Position numbers and translations under genes: made by a program. 64,000 bases of DNA from Timema cristinae (lineage: Eukaryota > Arthropoda > Insecta > Phasmatodea > Timematidae), in the NCBI GenBank assembly GCA_039000515.1, contig JBCFYV010009882.1, forward strand, positions 105,046,821 to 105,110,820. Reading direction: 5' to 3'. Below, one piece after another: positions 45,601 through 56,440 of the stretch. The stretch's first letter is position 1. Each line of letters opens with the position of its first letter. A model generated the notes under the pieces. It did no database searches and was not told where the DNA came from. It worked only from the letters and a program-made list of their open reading frames with translations.

Positions 45601-46195
45601 TATGGACTGTAACATACCTCAAGTTTGTGAATCTGGTCCTTTGACTTAGACAATGCGACCACCGAATCGTGTATTGGTAGACTAACTATACATCACTTAT
45701 TATTCTTGAATATGATTTCCCTTTAAAAGACGATCCAGACATTTGGTTTGATTTTAAAATGTCCTAGAACGCTCGGTACAAGATATGAAACCTTGGTACT
45801 CTTGCAATCGCTGGAAGCTCCAGGGGTCCACCACGTTTTCCCGCCATTTCTCTCTGTCAACTAGTGGCTCGTTACGTTAGTGGCTGGGTGATTTGTCAAC
45901 AAAGCTCTAGGTGTTCTCTGACATGCGATGCAGCGTCACAAGAGATACTTCAGAAGCGGGACTTCTTTTTGGATTGATTCGCTCAGTAGTATCACAACTT
46001 GACCAATCAATAGCTTTACTTGGATCTACGTTCCCTCAGCGGCATCCGATCGATCATTATCTTAACTTTGAATTTGTTGATGGCATTTCAATCAGTTTAA
46101 ATTCAACTGTCCAAAAAGGGATGAAAACAATGAAGAGTGAAGGAGGATACGTAATGATGAGTTACTAATCTGTATTAATAACCAGTAATTGTCAG

Positions 46196-46596
46196 GATAA
46201 CAAGCCCGTGTTGTAGTGGTCAGTCAACCTGGCTACGAGCCTAGAGGTCCGGATTCGATTCCCGACTGATACTTTGGGTATTTTTCCTGAAAGAAGAATT
46301 ACCCGAATGTTCACCAGGGTTTGGTTGGTTAGGCTTAAGTTAGGTTTAAGTGTTTCCAATTGTTCTACACATTCATACTCACTATCACCCTCATACTCAC
46401 TATCACCCTCATACTCACTATCACTATCACTATCATACTCACTATCACCATCACCCTCATCTCACCAGGACATGGAAAGATCCTCCACAGAAAGGATGTA
46501 CTAACAGTACATTAGTACGTCCCCTGGACAACAGTACATTAGTACTGGATAATATTTCCACTACTGGGCTACGAGAGATGTACTACAGACACTAAA

Positions 46597-46648
<52 letters not shown>

Positions 46649-46650
46649 GT
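46196..46650 (+). mobile_element. SINE-B copy inserted in the LINE
   Basis: GCCCGTGTTGTAGTGGTCAG head, box B GGATTCGATTCCCG, AAGAATTACCCGAATGTTCA, five to six 18-bp units (46370-46455), CAGGACATGGAAAGATCC, AGTACGTCCCCTGGACAACA and a (TTA)n tail (46597-46648). The LINE sequence ATTGTCAGGATAA before it and ATTGTTAGGACAT after it are the probable target duplication, with two or three mismatches. Confidence 0.88.
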
Positions 46651-46799
46651 TAGGACATCACGTCTCATAGATTACGGTGGGCAGGACATGCAGCGCAAAT
46701 GGGAGAATCTAGAACCGTGATCAAGGTACTGACTGGTAAACCCAATGGGAAGACCTAGACGTAGATTGGAAGATAATATTAGACTGGACCTGAAAGAGA

Positions 46800-47908
46800 T
46801 AGGGTGTAATGAGGTGGACTGGATAGAACTAGCTCAAGATAGGGATAGGGTGTATTGAGGTGGACTGGATAGAACTAGCTCAATATAGGGATAGTGTGTA
46901 ATGAGGTGGACTGGATAGAACTAGCTCAAGATAGGGATAGGGTGTAATGAGGTGGACTGGATAGAACTAGCTCAAGATAGGGATAGTGTGTAATGAGGTG
47001 GACTGGATAGAACTAGCTCAAGATAGGGATAGGGTGTAATGAGGTGGACTGGATAGAACTAGCTCAAGATAGGGATAGGGTGTAATGAGGTGGACTGGAT
47101 AGAACTAGCTCAAGATAGGGATAGGGTGTATTGAGGTGGACTGGATAGAACTAGCTCAATATAGGGATAGTGTGTAATGAGGTGGACTGGATAGAACTAG
47201 CTCAAGATAGGGATAGGGTGTAATGAGGTGGACTGGATAGAACTAGCTCAAGATAGGGATAGGGTGTAATGAAGTGGACTGGATAGAACTAGCTCAAGAT
47301 AGAGATAGGGTGTAATGAGGTGGACTGGATAGAACTAGCTCAAGATAGGGATAGGGTGTAATGAGGTGGACTGGATAGAACTAGCTCAAGATAGGGATAG
47401 TGTGTAATGAGGTGGACTGGATAGAACTAGCTCAAGATAGGGATAAGGTGTAATGAAGTGGACTGGATAGAACTAGCTCAAGATAGGGATAGGGTGTAAT
47501 GAGGTGGACTGGATAGAACTAGCTCAAGATAGAGATAGGGTGTAATGAAGTGGACTGGATAGAACTAGCTCAAGATAGAGATAGGGTGTAATGAGGTGGA
47601 CTGGATAGAACTAGCTCAAGATAGGGATAAGTTGTAATGAGGTGGACTGGATAGAACTAGCTCAAGATAGAGATAGGGTGTAATGAGGTGGACTGGATAT
47701 AACTAGCTCAAGGTATAGGTTGTAATGAGGTGGACTGGATAGAACTAGCTCAAGATAGAGATAGGGTGTAATGAGGTGGACTGGATATAACTAGCTCAAG
47801 ATAGAGATAGGGTTTAATGAGGTGGACTGGATAGAACTAGCTCAAGATAGGTATAGGGTGTAATGAGGTGGACTGGATAGAACTAGCTCAAGATAGATAT
47901 GTTGTAGT
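46800..47908 (+). repeat. 46-bp minisatellite, about 24 units
   Basis: Same 46-bp unit as at 1690-2590 (AATGAGGTGGACTGGATAGA followed by ACTAGCTCAAGATAGGGATA) and in the same LINE position. Most units are nearly identical; variants AGAGATAGG, GGATAAGG and AAGTGGAC are clustered toward the right end. Confidence 0.96.
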
Positions 47909-48248
47909 GGACATTTTTCCGAGTTTCTAACTAAATAAATATATTGTAAATATTCTCGCTACAGTGTTTGAATAAAACAAATTCATACGAGATATTCCAA
48001 GTTAAAGTGCCTCCACTTCAGTTGAATTTATTCTAGAGACGTTAAAATCAAAAACATTTTCTAATTATTTACAACACGGGCGTTGTTAGTGGGAGAGGGG
48101 CTGGGGGGACAGTGAGGATACCTTTCCCCCCAATAGTCTGCTCAGCCAGGACAATTTTAATAAAGTACGGAAAACTGGTTCTCACATTGGGAATGTAGAG
48201 AAGATAATATCAGTATTTAAAATTCTAGTATTATAATATATTTTTGTT

Positions 48249-48252
<4 letters not shown>

Positions 48253-48279
<27 letters not shown>

Positions 48280-48546
48280 GCACCGCGTCTTACTACCCGT
48301 TCTGGTTATACGCACTTACGCTAATGTGTAATGGTAGGGTGATTAGGAGATGAAATGAAGGATCTACAGTTTAACGTGGAATCCGAACCACGGTGGAGAC
48401 CTGGCATTCCTCACATTCACAAGATGTCTTGTCAGAGGTGAAGGAAGGTTTTGGTAATCAGATAAATCTTTGCCGGGACCGAGGATTGAACCCCGGCCGC
48501 CAGCATAGAAGTCTGACACCTTACCCCTAGACCACCAGGTCACCCC
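48253..48546 (-). mobile_element. SINE-A copy, full length, with 11-bp target duplication
   Basis: Starts with a (TTA)n tail, then AGCACCGCGTCTTACTACCC, and ends CCTAGACCACCAGGTCACCC. Flanked by TTTTGTTAGTA at 48242-48252 and 48547-48557. Confidence 0.95.
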
Positions 48547-48707
48547 TTTTGTTAGTAAGATTATATATTTTTCATCTTGACCTCATAGTTAACAATGATT
48601 GACACTTTACTTTCCAAGCCCCAAAGACAACCTTTAGTTTATATTTGTCTTGGAAATAGTTCCTTACTCTTTCCAGCCAATTCGTTTTCCTTGAAGGAAT
48701 TGTACCC

Positions 48708-49526
48708 TAGTGGTGGCTCGTGTATAGGCACTGCGGAACTACAGCACCCCCTATTTCCACTTGATAACATTTAATATAATGAGTATTTTTTCTTTAATTC
48801 CTTCTTTATTTTTGTAGTACAATATGTATTCCTTAAGCTTCATGTCAGTACTTCAGTAGCCATCCCCCAGTTTATCAAAAAGATACAAAAATCTTTGTAT
48901 GGAACTGTGCGCTTCACAGTGCCAGCGACGTGGTGTTTGACTGTTGTGCGCATGCGCAAATAGAAGGGGGGGTAGAAGAAGACGGGACTGCCAGGTAGAG
49001 AGAGCACTGTTGCTCTCGCAGTGCTGGCTCTGGCGTGATGGTGGAAGGAAGTTTTTTTTTTTACTCAGCGTGTGTTGTGTTTAAAAACCGTGTACCATAT
49101 TCTTGAATGTGATAAAGTGTAGAAGAGTGAAGAATTAGATTATTATTCTGCTTCCTGCTATTCTATTTGATTCATTTTTTTTCTGTTATTTTATTTAACA
49201 GAAATACTAAATGCGCTTGCAGTACTTTCAATGGAGAAAAATTTCCTCAATTGTCATCCAGAGATCAAGGAGAAAATTATTGAACTTTTTGCGCAAATTA
49301 AAACAAGAAAAATTAATTTCATTTTTAAATGAATAGATTGAGCTTGAACTGTAACAATTTAAGTTGAAGTAAGTAAAAAGTTTGGTTTTCTTGTGAAGAT
49401 ATTATCAAGTTCCTGAATAAATTTTCTTTTTATATATATTTTTTTTCCTTTTACCCAATTTTAAAACAAAGGTTAAAAAATTTCTGGAGCAGCACCCCCA
49501 CTAATTATAGCTATGAGCCGCCACTG
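48708..49526 (+). mobile_element. hAT deletion derivative, complete, with 8-bp target duplication
   Basis: An 819-bp element with inverted ends TAGTGGTGGCTCGTGTATAG and (in inverse) CAGTGGCGGCTCATAGCTAT. TTGTACCC at 48700-48707 is repeated at 49527-49534, the 8-bp duplication that defines hAT insertion. Most of the transposase is deleted, but the last exon remains (see 49201-49332). The GCGCATGCGC palindrome at 48948-48957 and the AGAGAGCACTGTTGCTCTCG inverted repeat near 49000 may be subterminal binding sites. It is homologous to the fragment at 40640-41064. Confidence 0.93.
49201..49332 (+). pseudogene. Remnant last exon of a hAT transposase
   Basis: A splice acceptor (TTATTTAACAG) leads into a frame of 43 residues ending in TGA: it begins EILNALAVLSMEKNF and ends with IIELFAQIKTRKINFIFK. 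The pattern LxxLAVLSMEK followed by a short charged helix and an RKI-F end is typical of the C-terminal dimerisation region of hAT transposases of the zinc-finger-MYM-like group. The frame is intact, but the catalytic part is missing from this element, so it cannot transpose by itself. Confidence 0.7.
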
Positions 49527-50044
49527 TTGTACCCTTTATGTTTCCTCAATATTTCCAGTGATTATTTCCAGATTATTCTCTCTAATTCTATTGATTACCT
49601 GGAGAACTGTCTCGAAATAGTTACATTTAACCAACTCCATCTTCCAGAACCTCGCACCCCACTGATTTCAACTACCGACTGCGAGTGTTTCTACACAGCT
49701 TTGGGTTTAGTCAGACTGGGCGCGCGAACGGCTGAAAAATAAAACAGAACACATTGGTTGTAATGAGAGGCGGCCAGACTGAAGCGCGCGCTCGAGCCGG
49801 AACAGTCTAGTTTACAGGCGCTAGGCATTATTATTGTATGTTGGTTCATTGAGTGCTAAGAAAACTTCTCAATTTGACATGATATTTGACTTTTTTATTA
49901 TTATCGACAGATTTAGCACACTTGCTACTAATGGCCCAATTTATTTTGTAAGCTCATAAACCATACATATATAAATATATATATGTATATGTATAAAACT
50001 GATATGTTAGAATACTTCAATATTATATTCAAAGTAGGCCTTTA

Positions 50045-50235
50045 CAAATAAGAATCACCATTAGTGTGGAGGGAGGATGAGAAAACCACAACAATAATTC
50101 ACTTGTCAAAAACCACCCTCAGTTCTCTGAGCCAAGATTCGAACCTTTGCCTCCTCGTCAACAACTATCGAGAGCTATCTGCTAATCACGTGCTCGCTCA
50201 CACACTTGCCAGTCTGGCCGAACCATTAGTTAACA
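50045..50235 (-). mobile_element. Diverged SINE-C/D body and head
   Basis: TTAGTGTGGAGGGAGGATGA GAAAACCA and AAAACCACCCTCAGTTCTCT follow the SINE body in reverse; CCAAGATTCGAACCTTTGCC is box B in reverse. The shared tail is absent. Confidence 0.6.
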
Positions 50236-50294
50236 CAAACTCAGGTAGCAACGTTGAATTTAATTAGCATTTAGTTGTGATGTTATTTATTTTA

Positions 50295-50555
50295 TTTAAT
50301 CACTGCATTTTACTACCAGCTCTGGTTATAAGCATATACTATAATTACTCTAATGAGTAGGGATAATTAAGGAAGCATTTTAAAGGTAATGTATCCACAT
50401 TTGCGTGGAATGAGAGTTGAAAACCATTTAGGAAAAATTACCCTCAATAAAGCCAACCATGGTTAGATCCCCGATCTCTTCTTCAGTAGGTTAGATCATC
50501 TCTAGAGTAACGCCTTGTAGTTCTACACCACTGTACCACTGTAGCGGATAGTTGT
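50295..50555 (-). mobile_element. Diverged SINE-D
   Basis: Plus strand: AATCACTGCATTTTACTACC (decayed tail), CACATTTGCGTGGAATGAGA, and CCACTGTACCACTGTAGCGG at the head end. Confidence 0.65.
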
Positions 50556-50737
50556 GTTACTGTATAAGTCCGTATAGTATGCTGTAGGATTTTGAAGTAC
50601 TTTACATCCACGACTGTTTCCAGCCTGTGGTCAGTTTTTTATTAAAGTCATATATTTTCCACTACAGGCTTGCTAGACCTGTGATAGCTCTATATTCCTT
50701 ATAATATATCTTAAGACTAGATCAGACACAACATCCA

Positions 50738-50878
50738 GTCCCCAGCCGTTAATTTATCACTGTGAAAGGGTAAACCCACAGTTCACCATTGATAAAATTG
50801 TCGGCTATGCCGGGAATCAAAACCGGGACCCTTAGCTCAGTAGACAGATACGACACCAACTGAGCTAAGATCAAACCA
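50738..50878 (-). mobile_element. SINE-F copy, partial
   Basis: On the minus strand: TTAGCTCAGTTGGTGTCGTA (box A), then AGGGTCCCGGTTTTGATTCC (box B), TGGGTTTACCCTTTCACAGT and ATTAACGGCTGGGG. The 3' tail is missing. Confidence 0.8.
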
Positions 50879-51060
50879 ATGATTTTAAATGGTTGCAAAA
50901 TAAAATTACATTGACGGAATATACTGTGTTTATTGTAGCCTATACAAGTATGTGGGCCCAAATAAAACTTAAGCTACCCTAAATGGATATATATTCCCCA
51001 CTCCCCAGTGTGCCGGGACCAACATTTAAAGAACGTCAGGAAAGAAATATCAAAATAAAT

Positions 51061-51780
51061 GTTACGGAACTCCGAACGGACTTTCTCGCTCTATTGTTTA
51101 AAAATAGAGATATTTACTCAAAACTCGTAATATATGTGAAACGAAATAATATACACTAGCAAAACCGAGCAAAAATTGCACTATATTTATGTAAAATATA
51201 TTTTGAGTTCCGGTTTTAAATTTTATAATTTTATTTTTAAATAATTAATGTCCTAATTTTTATGTTTAGAACGATAAAAAAAAATCAATATTGGGTCCAC
51301 AAGGGTCAACATTTCGTATTTAAATTTTCGATATTTTATTAGGTGTTGCAAATCTTCATGCCATCGCATTGCTATTAAATTCCTCATTTACAAATTTTTA
51401 CCAATAAAAAATTTAAATATTGACAATTGAGTCTAAAATGAAGGATATAGATCATTGTTGTACAAACATTTCTCCTAAGAGGTTTAAGGAAAAACCACAT
51501 AAGTTTTTTGAGAGACTTACTAATATTTACTTACTCTATGGTAATGAAGAATTATTATGTTAAAACTCAAGTAGTATCTCTTTACAACTAAAGCTCACAA
51601 AATTGTATTAATATATTTGACAATATCTAAGACACTGTTGGTTTTATAAAAATATATTCCATATAAAAGTTTTTTATTTCTAATAGTACAACAATTTTGC
51701 AATGAAGAGTTATTTAGTATCTCAAATAGTTGCGGAGATACGTAAATTTCAGCTTCATTTTACCCATCATAATAATAATA
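51061..51780 (-). mobile_element. Repeat X copy, left arm of a large inverted pair
   Basis: Begins TACGGAACTCCGAACGGACT TTCTCGCTCTATTG. Over about 685 bp it is the reverse complement of 53072-53757 (for instance AAACCTCTTAGGAGAAATGT at 53310 against the inverse at 51470). Many small differences show that the two arms are separate copies, not a recent duplication. Confidence 0.8.
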
Positions 51781-51781
51781 T

Positions 51782-52028
51782 TTAGCACCGCGTCTTACTA
51801 CCCGTTCGGGTTATACGCTTTAAGTACTAATTACGCTAATGGATTAGGAATTGGGAAGGTTTAATTAGAGGAAGTGAACCCGTTTTTGCGTGGAGGGAGA
51901 GTGGAAAACCATTTAGGAAAAACCACCCCAGTTCACCCGACCGCGATTCGAACCACGATCTCCCCGTCCTCAGCAGTCGAGCTCAACACGACTAGCGCGT
52001 TAGCCAACTACGCCACCGAGGTGGGTCA
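51782..52028 (-). mobile_element. SINE-C copy, full length, with target duplication
   Basis: Plus strand: ATTTAGCACCGCGTCTTACT to CTACGCCACCGAGGTGGG. CATTTTACC occurs at 51755-51763 and just after the head at about 52026-52034, the probable target duplication. Confidence 0.9.
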
Positions 52029-52034
52029 TTTTAC

Positions 52035-52440
52035 CTATTGTTCTAAAACTTGGTATCTAGGGTTTTCATAGCGTTGCCCCAAGAGGTCTTAGGAATCGGA
52101 TATCCAACCCTAAAATTAATGGTAGTTTACTGAAGGGCAAAAAGAGAAAAAGTCAATTTTTTTTCTCAAAATCGGCTCTAACGATTTTGATTAAATTTCA
52201 TTTCTAAACATTTATAAATATTCCGAACAAAATGCCTACTCTCAATATTTCGGCAAAATAGGGCTCTGGTCTGATGCGTAAATTATATTTTTTTATAATA
52301 TCTCCTAAACTATTTGAGATATGAAATTAATTATCATTACAAACATGTAGGTCTATTTATAATACAGATATTTTATATGAATTATATTTTTATAGAACCA
52401 ATAACTTTTAAGATATACGCAAATATATATATTTTAACTT
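52035..52440 (+). mobile_element. Repeat X fragment
   Basis: ACCCTAAAATTAATGGTAGT TTACTGAAGGGC and CGGCTCTAACGATTTTGATT match 31380-31460 and 52890-52950 in the same orientation. It is cut on the right by the SINE-A insertion. Confidence 0.65.
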
Positions 52441-52456
52441 TTTGAACACAAAAGGT

Positions 52457-52727
52457 GACCTGGTGGTCTAGGGGTAAGGTGTCAGACTTCTGTGCTGGCG
52501 GCCGGGGTTCAATCCTCGGTCCCGGCCCAGATTTATCTTATTTCCAAACCCTTCCTTCACCTCTGACAAGATATCTTGTGAATGTGGGGAATGCAAGGCC
52601 TCCACCGTGGTTCGGATTCCACGTTAAACTGTAGGTCCTTCATTTCATCTCACAATCACCCTACCATTACACATTAGCGTAAGTGCGTATAACCCGAATG
52701 GGTAGTAAGACGTGGTGCTAATAATAA
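52457..52727 (+). mobile_element. SINE-A copy, full length, best preserved; target site present three times
   Basis: GACCTGGTGGTCTAGGGGTA (box A), CCGGGGTTCAATCCTCGG (box B), the body TTCCAAACCCTTCCTTCACC and TCCACCGTGGTTCGGATTCC, and the tail ending GACGTGGTGCTAATAATAA. TTGAACACAAAAGGT precedes it (52442-52456) and follows it (52728-52742), and occurs a third time at 52746-52760. Confidence 0.96.
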
Positions 52728-52774
52728 TTGAACACAAAAGGTTAATTGAACACAAAAGGTACAGTATTATGACC

Positions 52775-53757
52775 GTAAAAAAAATCTAACCTGAAATGTT
52801 GATGCATGTCAACGTCTCATGACCCCCCGAACCCTAAAAAGTGGTCTTTGCAATGACGTCTGCTTATGTGTCTATTTAAACTTAAAATTAAGAGTAGTTT
52901 AATAAAGGACGAAAAGAGATTTTCTCAAAATCTGCTCTAACGATTTTGATTAAAATTTGTATCTAGGCGTTGATTAAGATTATAAATAAACTAGATATTT
53001 TCATTTTCCCGTTAAAATGACTTTTAGGGTACTTTACAGAAGCGGATCTTTCCATATCTATGCAACTATTTGAGATACTAAATAACTTATCATCGCAAAA
53101 TTGTTGTACTATTAGAAATAAAAAACTTTTATATGGAATATATTTTTATAAAACCAACAGTGTCTTAGATATTGTCAAATATATTAATACAATTTTGTGA
53201 GCTTTAGTTGTAAAGAGATACTACTTGAGTTTTAACATAATAATTCTTCATTACCATAGAGTAAGTAAATATTAGTAAGTCTCTCAAAAAACTTATGTGG
53301 TTTTTCCTTAAACCTCTTAGGAGAAATGTTTGTACAACAATGATCTATATCCTTCATTTTAGACTCAATTGTCAATATTTAAATTTTTTATTGGTAAAAA
53401 TTTGTAAATGAGGAATTTAATAGCAAAGTGATGACATGAAGATGTACCTACAACACTTAATAAAATGTCGAAAATTTTAACCGGAAGTTTAAATTTTAAT
53501 ACGAAGTGTTGACCCTTGTGGACCAAATATTTATCTTTTTTTATCGGTCCAAACATACAATTGAGGACATTAATTCTTTAAAAATAAAATTATAAAATTT
53601 AAAACCGCGACTCAAAAAATGTTTTACATAAGGATAGTGCAATTTATTCTTGGGTTTCCTACTGTATATTATTTATTTTCACATATATTACGAGTTTTGA
53701 GTAAATATCTCCATTTTCAAACAATAGAGCGAGAAAGTCCATGCGGAGCTCCGTATT
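52775..53757 (+). mobile_element. Repeat X copy, right arm of the inverted pair
   Basis: AACGTCTCATGACCCCCCGA, TTAAAATTAAGAGTAGTTTA, AGGGTACTTTACAGAAGC and the closing GAGAAAGTCCATGCGGAGCT CCGTA follow the order of the 31060-31925 copy. Without coding capacity. Confidence 0.75.
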
Positions 53758-54140
53758 ATTTATTTTAAATTTATTTTACAACCAAAATTTCAGGAATAAC
53801 CTAATCACAAAAATTGTTTTGTAATATTTACATCCTGTAGTATTAACATTTGAGCTTAGATTTCAATGAATGAAAACCGTCTCCATTCCACAAGTCGGTC
53901 TAATGAAACACGATTGGCGATCGTCGGTCGCTTTTATGGAAACGCTCCAACCCGCGACCCCGACTCACCCACCACCTGACGACTAAGGTCGCAGTCGCAA
54001 CGGAGGAACCCTAACTTTACCCCTAACCCAAACAAAATTGGGTACCGACTTTGTAAAACCCGTCCCCCCAACCCGATGAAAAAAAAAGAGTTACCTATAA
54101 GTTACAATGAAGCAATGACAGCGATTTCACAGCATAGATA

Positions 54141-54330
54141 ACCAGCCCCGTGGTGTAGTGGCTAGTTCAACTGACTACGAGTCTAGGGGTACCGGGTTCA
54201 ATACCCGACTGGTAGCATTGGTAATTTTCCCGAAATGGGAATTACTCCCAAGGTCACCAGTGTTTAATTAGTTAGGTGTAAGTTTTTACACAGTTTCCAC
54301 ACCCTCGTACTCACTATACCAAGAGGTCGA
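54141..54330 (+). mobile_element. SINE-B head and body, 3'-truncated at the array position
   Basis: CAGCCCCGTGGTGTAGTGGC (box A), GGGTTCAATACCCG (box B), AAATGGGAATTACTCCCAAG and then a single ACCCTCGTACTCACTATACC, a lone unit of the 18-bp repeat, after which similarity ends. Confidence 0.8.
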
Positions 54331-54339
54331 GGCTTGAAA

Positions 54340-54882
54340 AGCATAATTTGTAGAACTTTTTTTTTAAATACCATCTACTGGTTCAATTTTATTAGCAACA
54401 TACTTTATATGAGGTTTCCAAGATAAAGTTGAATCAATAATTAGTCCTATATATTTCTACCTTATGAACATGTTTCAGAAGATTATTTCGTTAATAATTT
54501 AAAGATTAATTTCCTTTTGTGTTTATTAAATATTATGTAGTTGCTCTTTTCTAGATTCGATGATAATTTGTCTATTCTAAGCCATTTGTTTATAAGCGTG
54601 AGAACATACTCAATATCTATAATAATTAAAATAGTTAGCTTTGTCCTGTAAAGAGTACATGCGTCAGGTAATTGGCAAAGATAATAAGAATAAGTGGGTC
54701 AAGAACCGATCCTTGAGGTACGCTGATGCACCCTTATATTCACCAATGATACATATCGTTTCCTAATAAACAAATAGCTTCTAAACCAGTCTAGTGACTT
54801 CCCTCGTATATCTATATCAGTCAGTTTTATTATCCATACGATTTGGTTTACACAGTAAAAGGCTTTATTTAAATCTATGATT
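54340..54882 (-). pseudogene. Jockey/CR1-like LINE reverse transcriptase remnant
   Basis: On the minus strand the pieces appear in the order of a LINE polymerase: FDCVNQIVW and RSYLFIRKRY-SL (palm/fingers), VPQGSVLDPLILIIF (the conserved PQGS box), INKWLRIDKLSSNLEKSNY and YIGLIIDSTLSWKPHIKYV (thumb region). Frameshifts lie between them and the catalytic YADD motif is not readable. It is a separate LINE type from the one carrying the 46-bp array. The part at 54735-54882 is matched in inverse by 55250-55395. Confidence 0.75.
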
Positions 54883-55189
54883 ATTGTTATTTATGTCACA
54901 GCTTCTCATTATCGGGATGTACACACATGAACCAATTAATTTAGTGTGTAAACAATGATAGAGGTAAAGTTTTATACGAAACGTGCCGGCATTTCTGTTG
55001 AGGAAGAGCGAAAAAACATTTAAAGGCTTTAAATAAAGTAATGATGGCTGCACGTCACTCACGTGTTGGACGGGTCAGGTGTACTAAGGGTGTTTATTTC
55101 CTAAATGGTTTCCCAATCTCCTCCCAGAAGATTCGTAAACTTTTATTCTGAAGGAATTCAACCCAATTCCATTAACTGAATGAATGCAT

Positions 55190-55395
55190 GCTTATACAAA
55201 ATGCTTAAGACCAGAAAAAAATCTTCTTCTGAAGCTCTTTTCATAGATTTAATAAAAGCCTTTGACTGTGTAAACCAAATCGTATGGATATTAAAACTGT
55301 CTGATATAGATATACGAGGGAAGTCACTAGACTGGTTTAGAAGCTATTTGTTTATTAGGAAACGATATGTATCATTGGTGAATTTAATTTAAAAA
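55190..55395 (+). pseudogene. Second remnant of the same LINE reverse transcriptase, inverted
   Basis: Open for about 70 codons: EALFIDLIKAFDCVNQIVWI then LSDIDIRGKSLDWFRSYLFI. This is the FIDLxKAFDxV segment, which holds one catalytic aspartate, and the following RGxxLxWFxSYL region of Jockey/CR1-type LINEs. It is the reverse complement of part of 54735-54882 and ends abruptly at 55395, so the two are fragments of two copies or of a rearranged one. Confidence 0.75.
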
Positions 55396-55516
55396 ATCCT
55401 GCTTCTAGAGGGCTTAAAATCTACTTGCACACCGGTACCCCTAATTGTTGCTAAACCCTGAAAATTAAATAATTAAAAGAGGATATTGGTATCATAGGCA
55501 AAATTTTTATTTTAAC

Positions 55517-55830
55517 CTTGACATCGGTGATCTTGGGGTAAAGTGCTCGTCCTGACCCGATTATCGTAGGTTCAACACTAGCTGGGGTCAGTGGATTTTT
55601 CTTGAACGATAAAAATCCCTAGCACAGTTTCCTTCGGAGGGGAAGTAAAGCCGTTGGTCTCATGTCGATTGTGATATGTAAAAGAACCCTGGAATGAATG
55701 AGAAAATACCTTTCCCGGCCTGGTTGGTGGGTCCTTTCACCCTCGCTCATAGAAATTCTCGTGTGTTAATATAATCAGTTAGTCCAGAAAATGAACGTTA
55801 AATACCTCATATAAATAATAATAAAAATTA
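55517..55830 (+). mobile_element. SINE-G copy
   Basis: tRNA-like head GGTGATCTTGGGGTAAAGTG (box A) and GTAGGTTCAACACTAG (box B), a body with ATCCCTAGCACAGTTTCCTT and TCATGTCGATTGTGATATGT, and a tail ATGAACGTTAAATACCTCAT ATAAAT. The tail is the SINE-F tail; head and body are different. Confidence 0.8.
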
Positions 55831-56440
55831 TTTTAAAATGGTGATTTTGCTACACTTTAGTTAACGTGTAGTGAGTTAATTAGGAAGTCTATCCTGCTGC
55901 CCTCTCTTAGACGTGTGACGAAACACATTTAATGTTTATCTATATCTGACCTCGAAATAGTGTTGGCAATTTAGCGACTTTATTGCTAGGCCTAGCGACT
56001 TTTACGGGTCTACAACGACTAATTTCCATTTTTATCACCTAGCGACTAATCTGGCAACTTTTATTAATCTTCTGTTAAATTCATGTTCGTTATTTTAAAT
56101 TTTAATGATGTAGAATTTTGATTTTTGAATTACCGTACTGCAAAAACACATAATGCTTTGCTTAGGTCTACAGAAGAGCTCTAAGCTATCTATCTGTCAT
56201 TCCCAAATCACAATGACATCGTTCAATTGATTTTCGACAACGATTTTTAATTATTTGCTTGGAGGCAATCTAGCGACTTTCTGGTACTAATCTAACTACA
56301 ACACTTATATGGTCGTTGGCAGCACTGCTTTTAATAAGAATTAAGAATTATTAACGTCCGCCATTTGAGGAGACAGTACAGCACAAGTAAATTTTTTTAC
56401 CTCAGTAAGGCATCTATTTTCAGTATCAATCACACTATCT
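55831..56440. other. No gene recognised
   Basis: Contains a short local repeat of AGCGACTT (about 55975-56050, again near 56270) but no recognisable element or exon. Confidence 0.4.

Larger units (their letters stand above)
46090..47925 (+). mobile_element. LINE 3' fragment split by SINE-B, with a long 46-bp array
   Basis: GTCCAAAAAGGGATGAAAAC at 46110 aligns with GTCCAAAAATGTATGAAGAT at 1440 (the LINE tail). The LINE is interrupted at about 46195 by a SINE-B copy and resumes at 46651 with TCTCATAGATTACGGTGGGC (RLRWAGHAAQMGES in protein), then enters the 46-bp array. Stops and frameshifts show it is dead. Confidence 0.8.

Noticed and set aside
45911..46168. 85-codon plus-strand frame
   Set aside because: Its 3' part is the decayed LINE tail (GTCCAAAAAGGGATGAAAAC) in another frame, so the frame is accidental.
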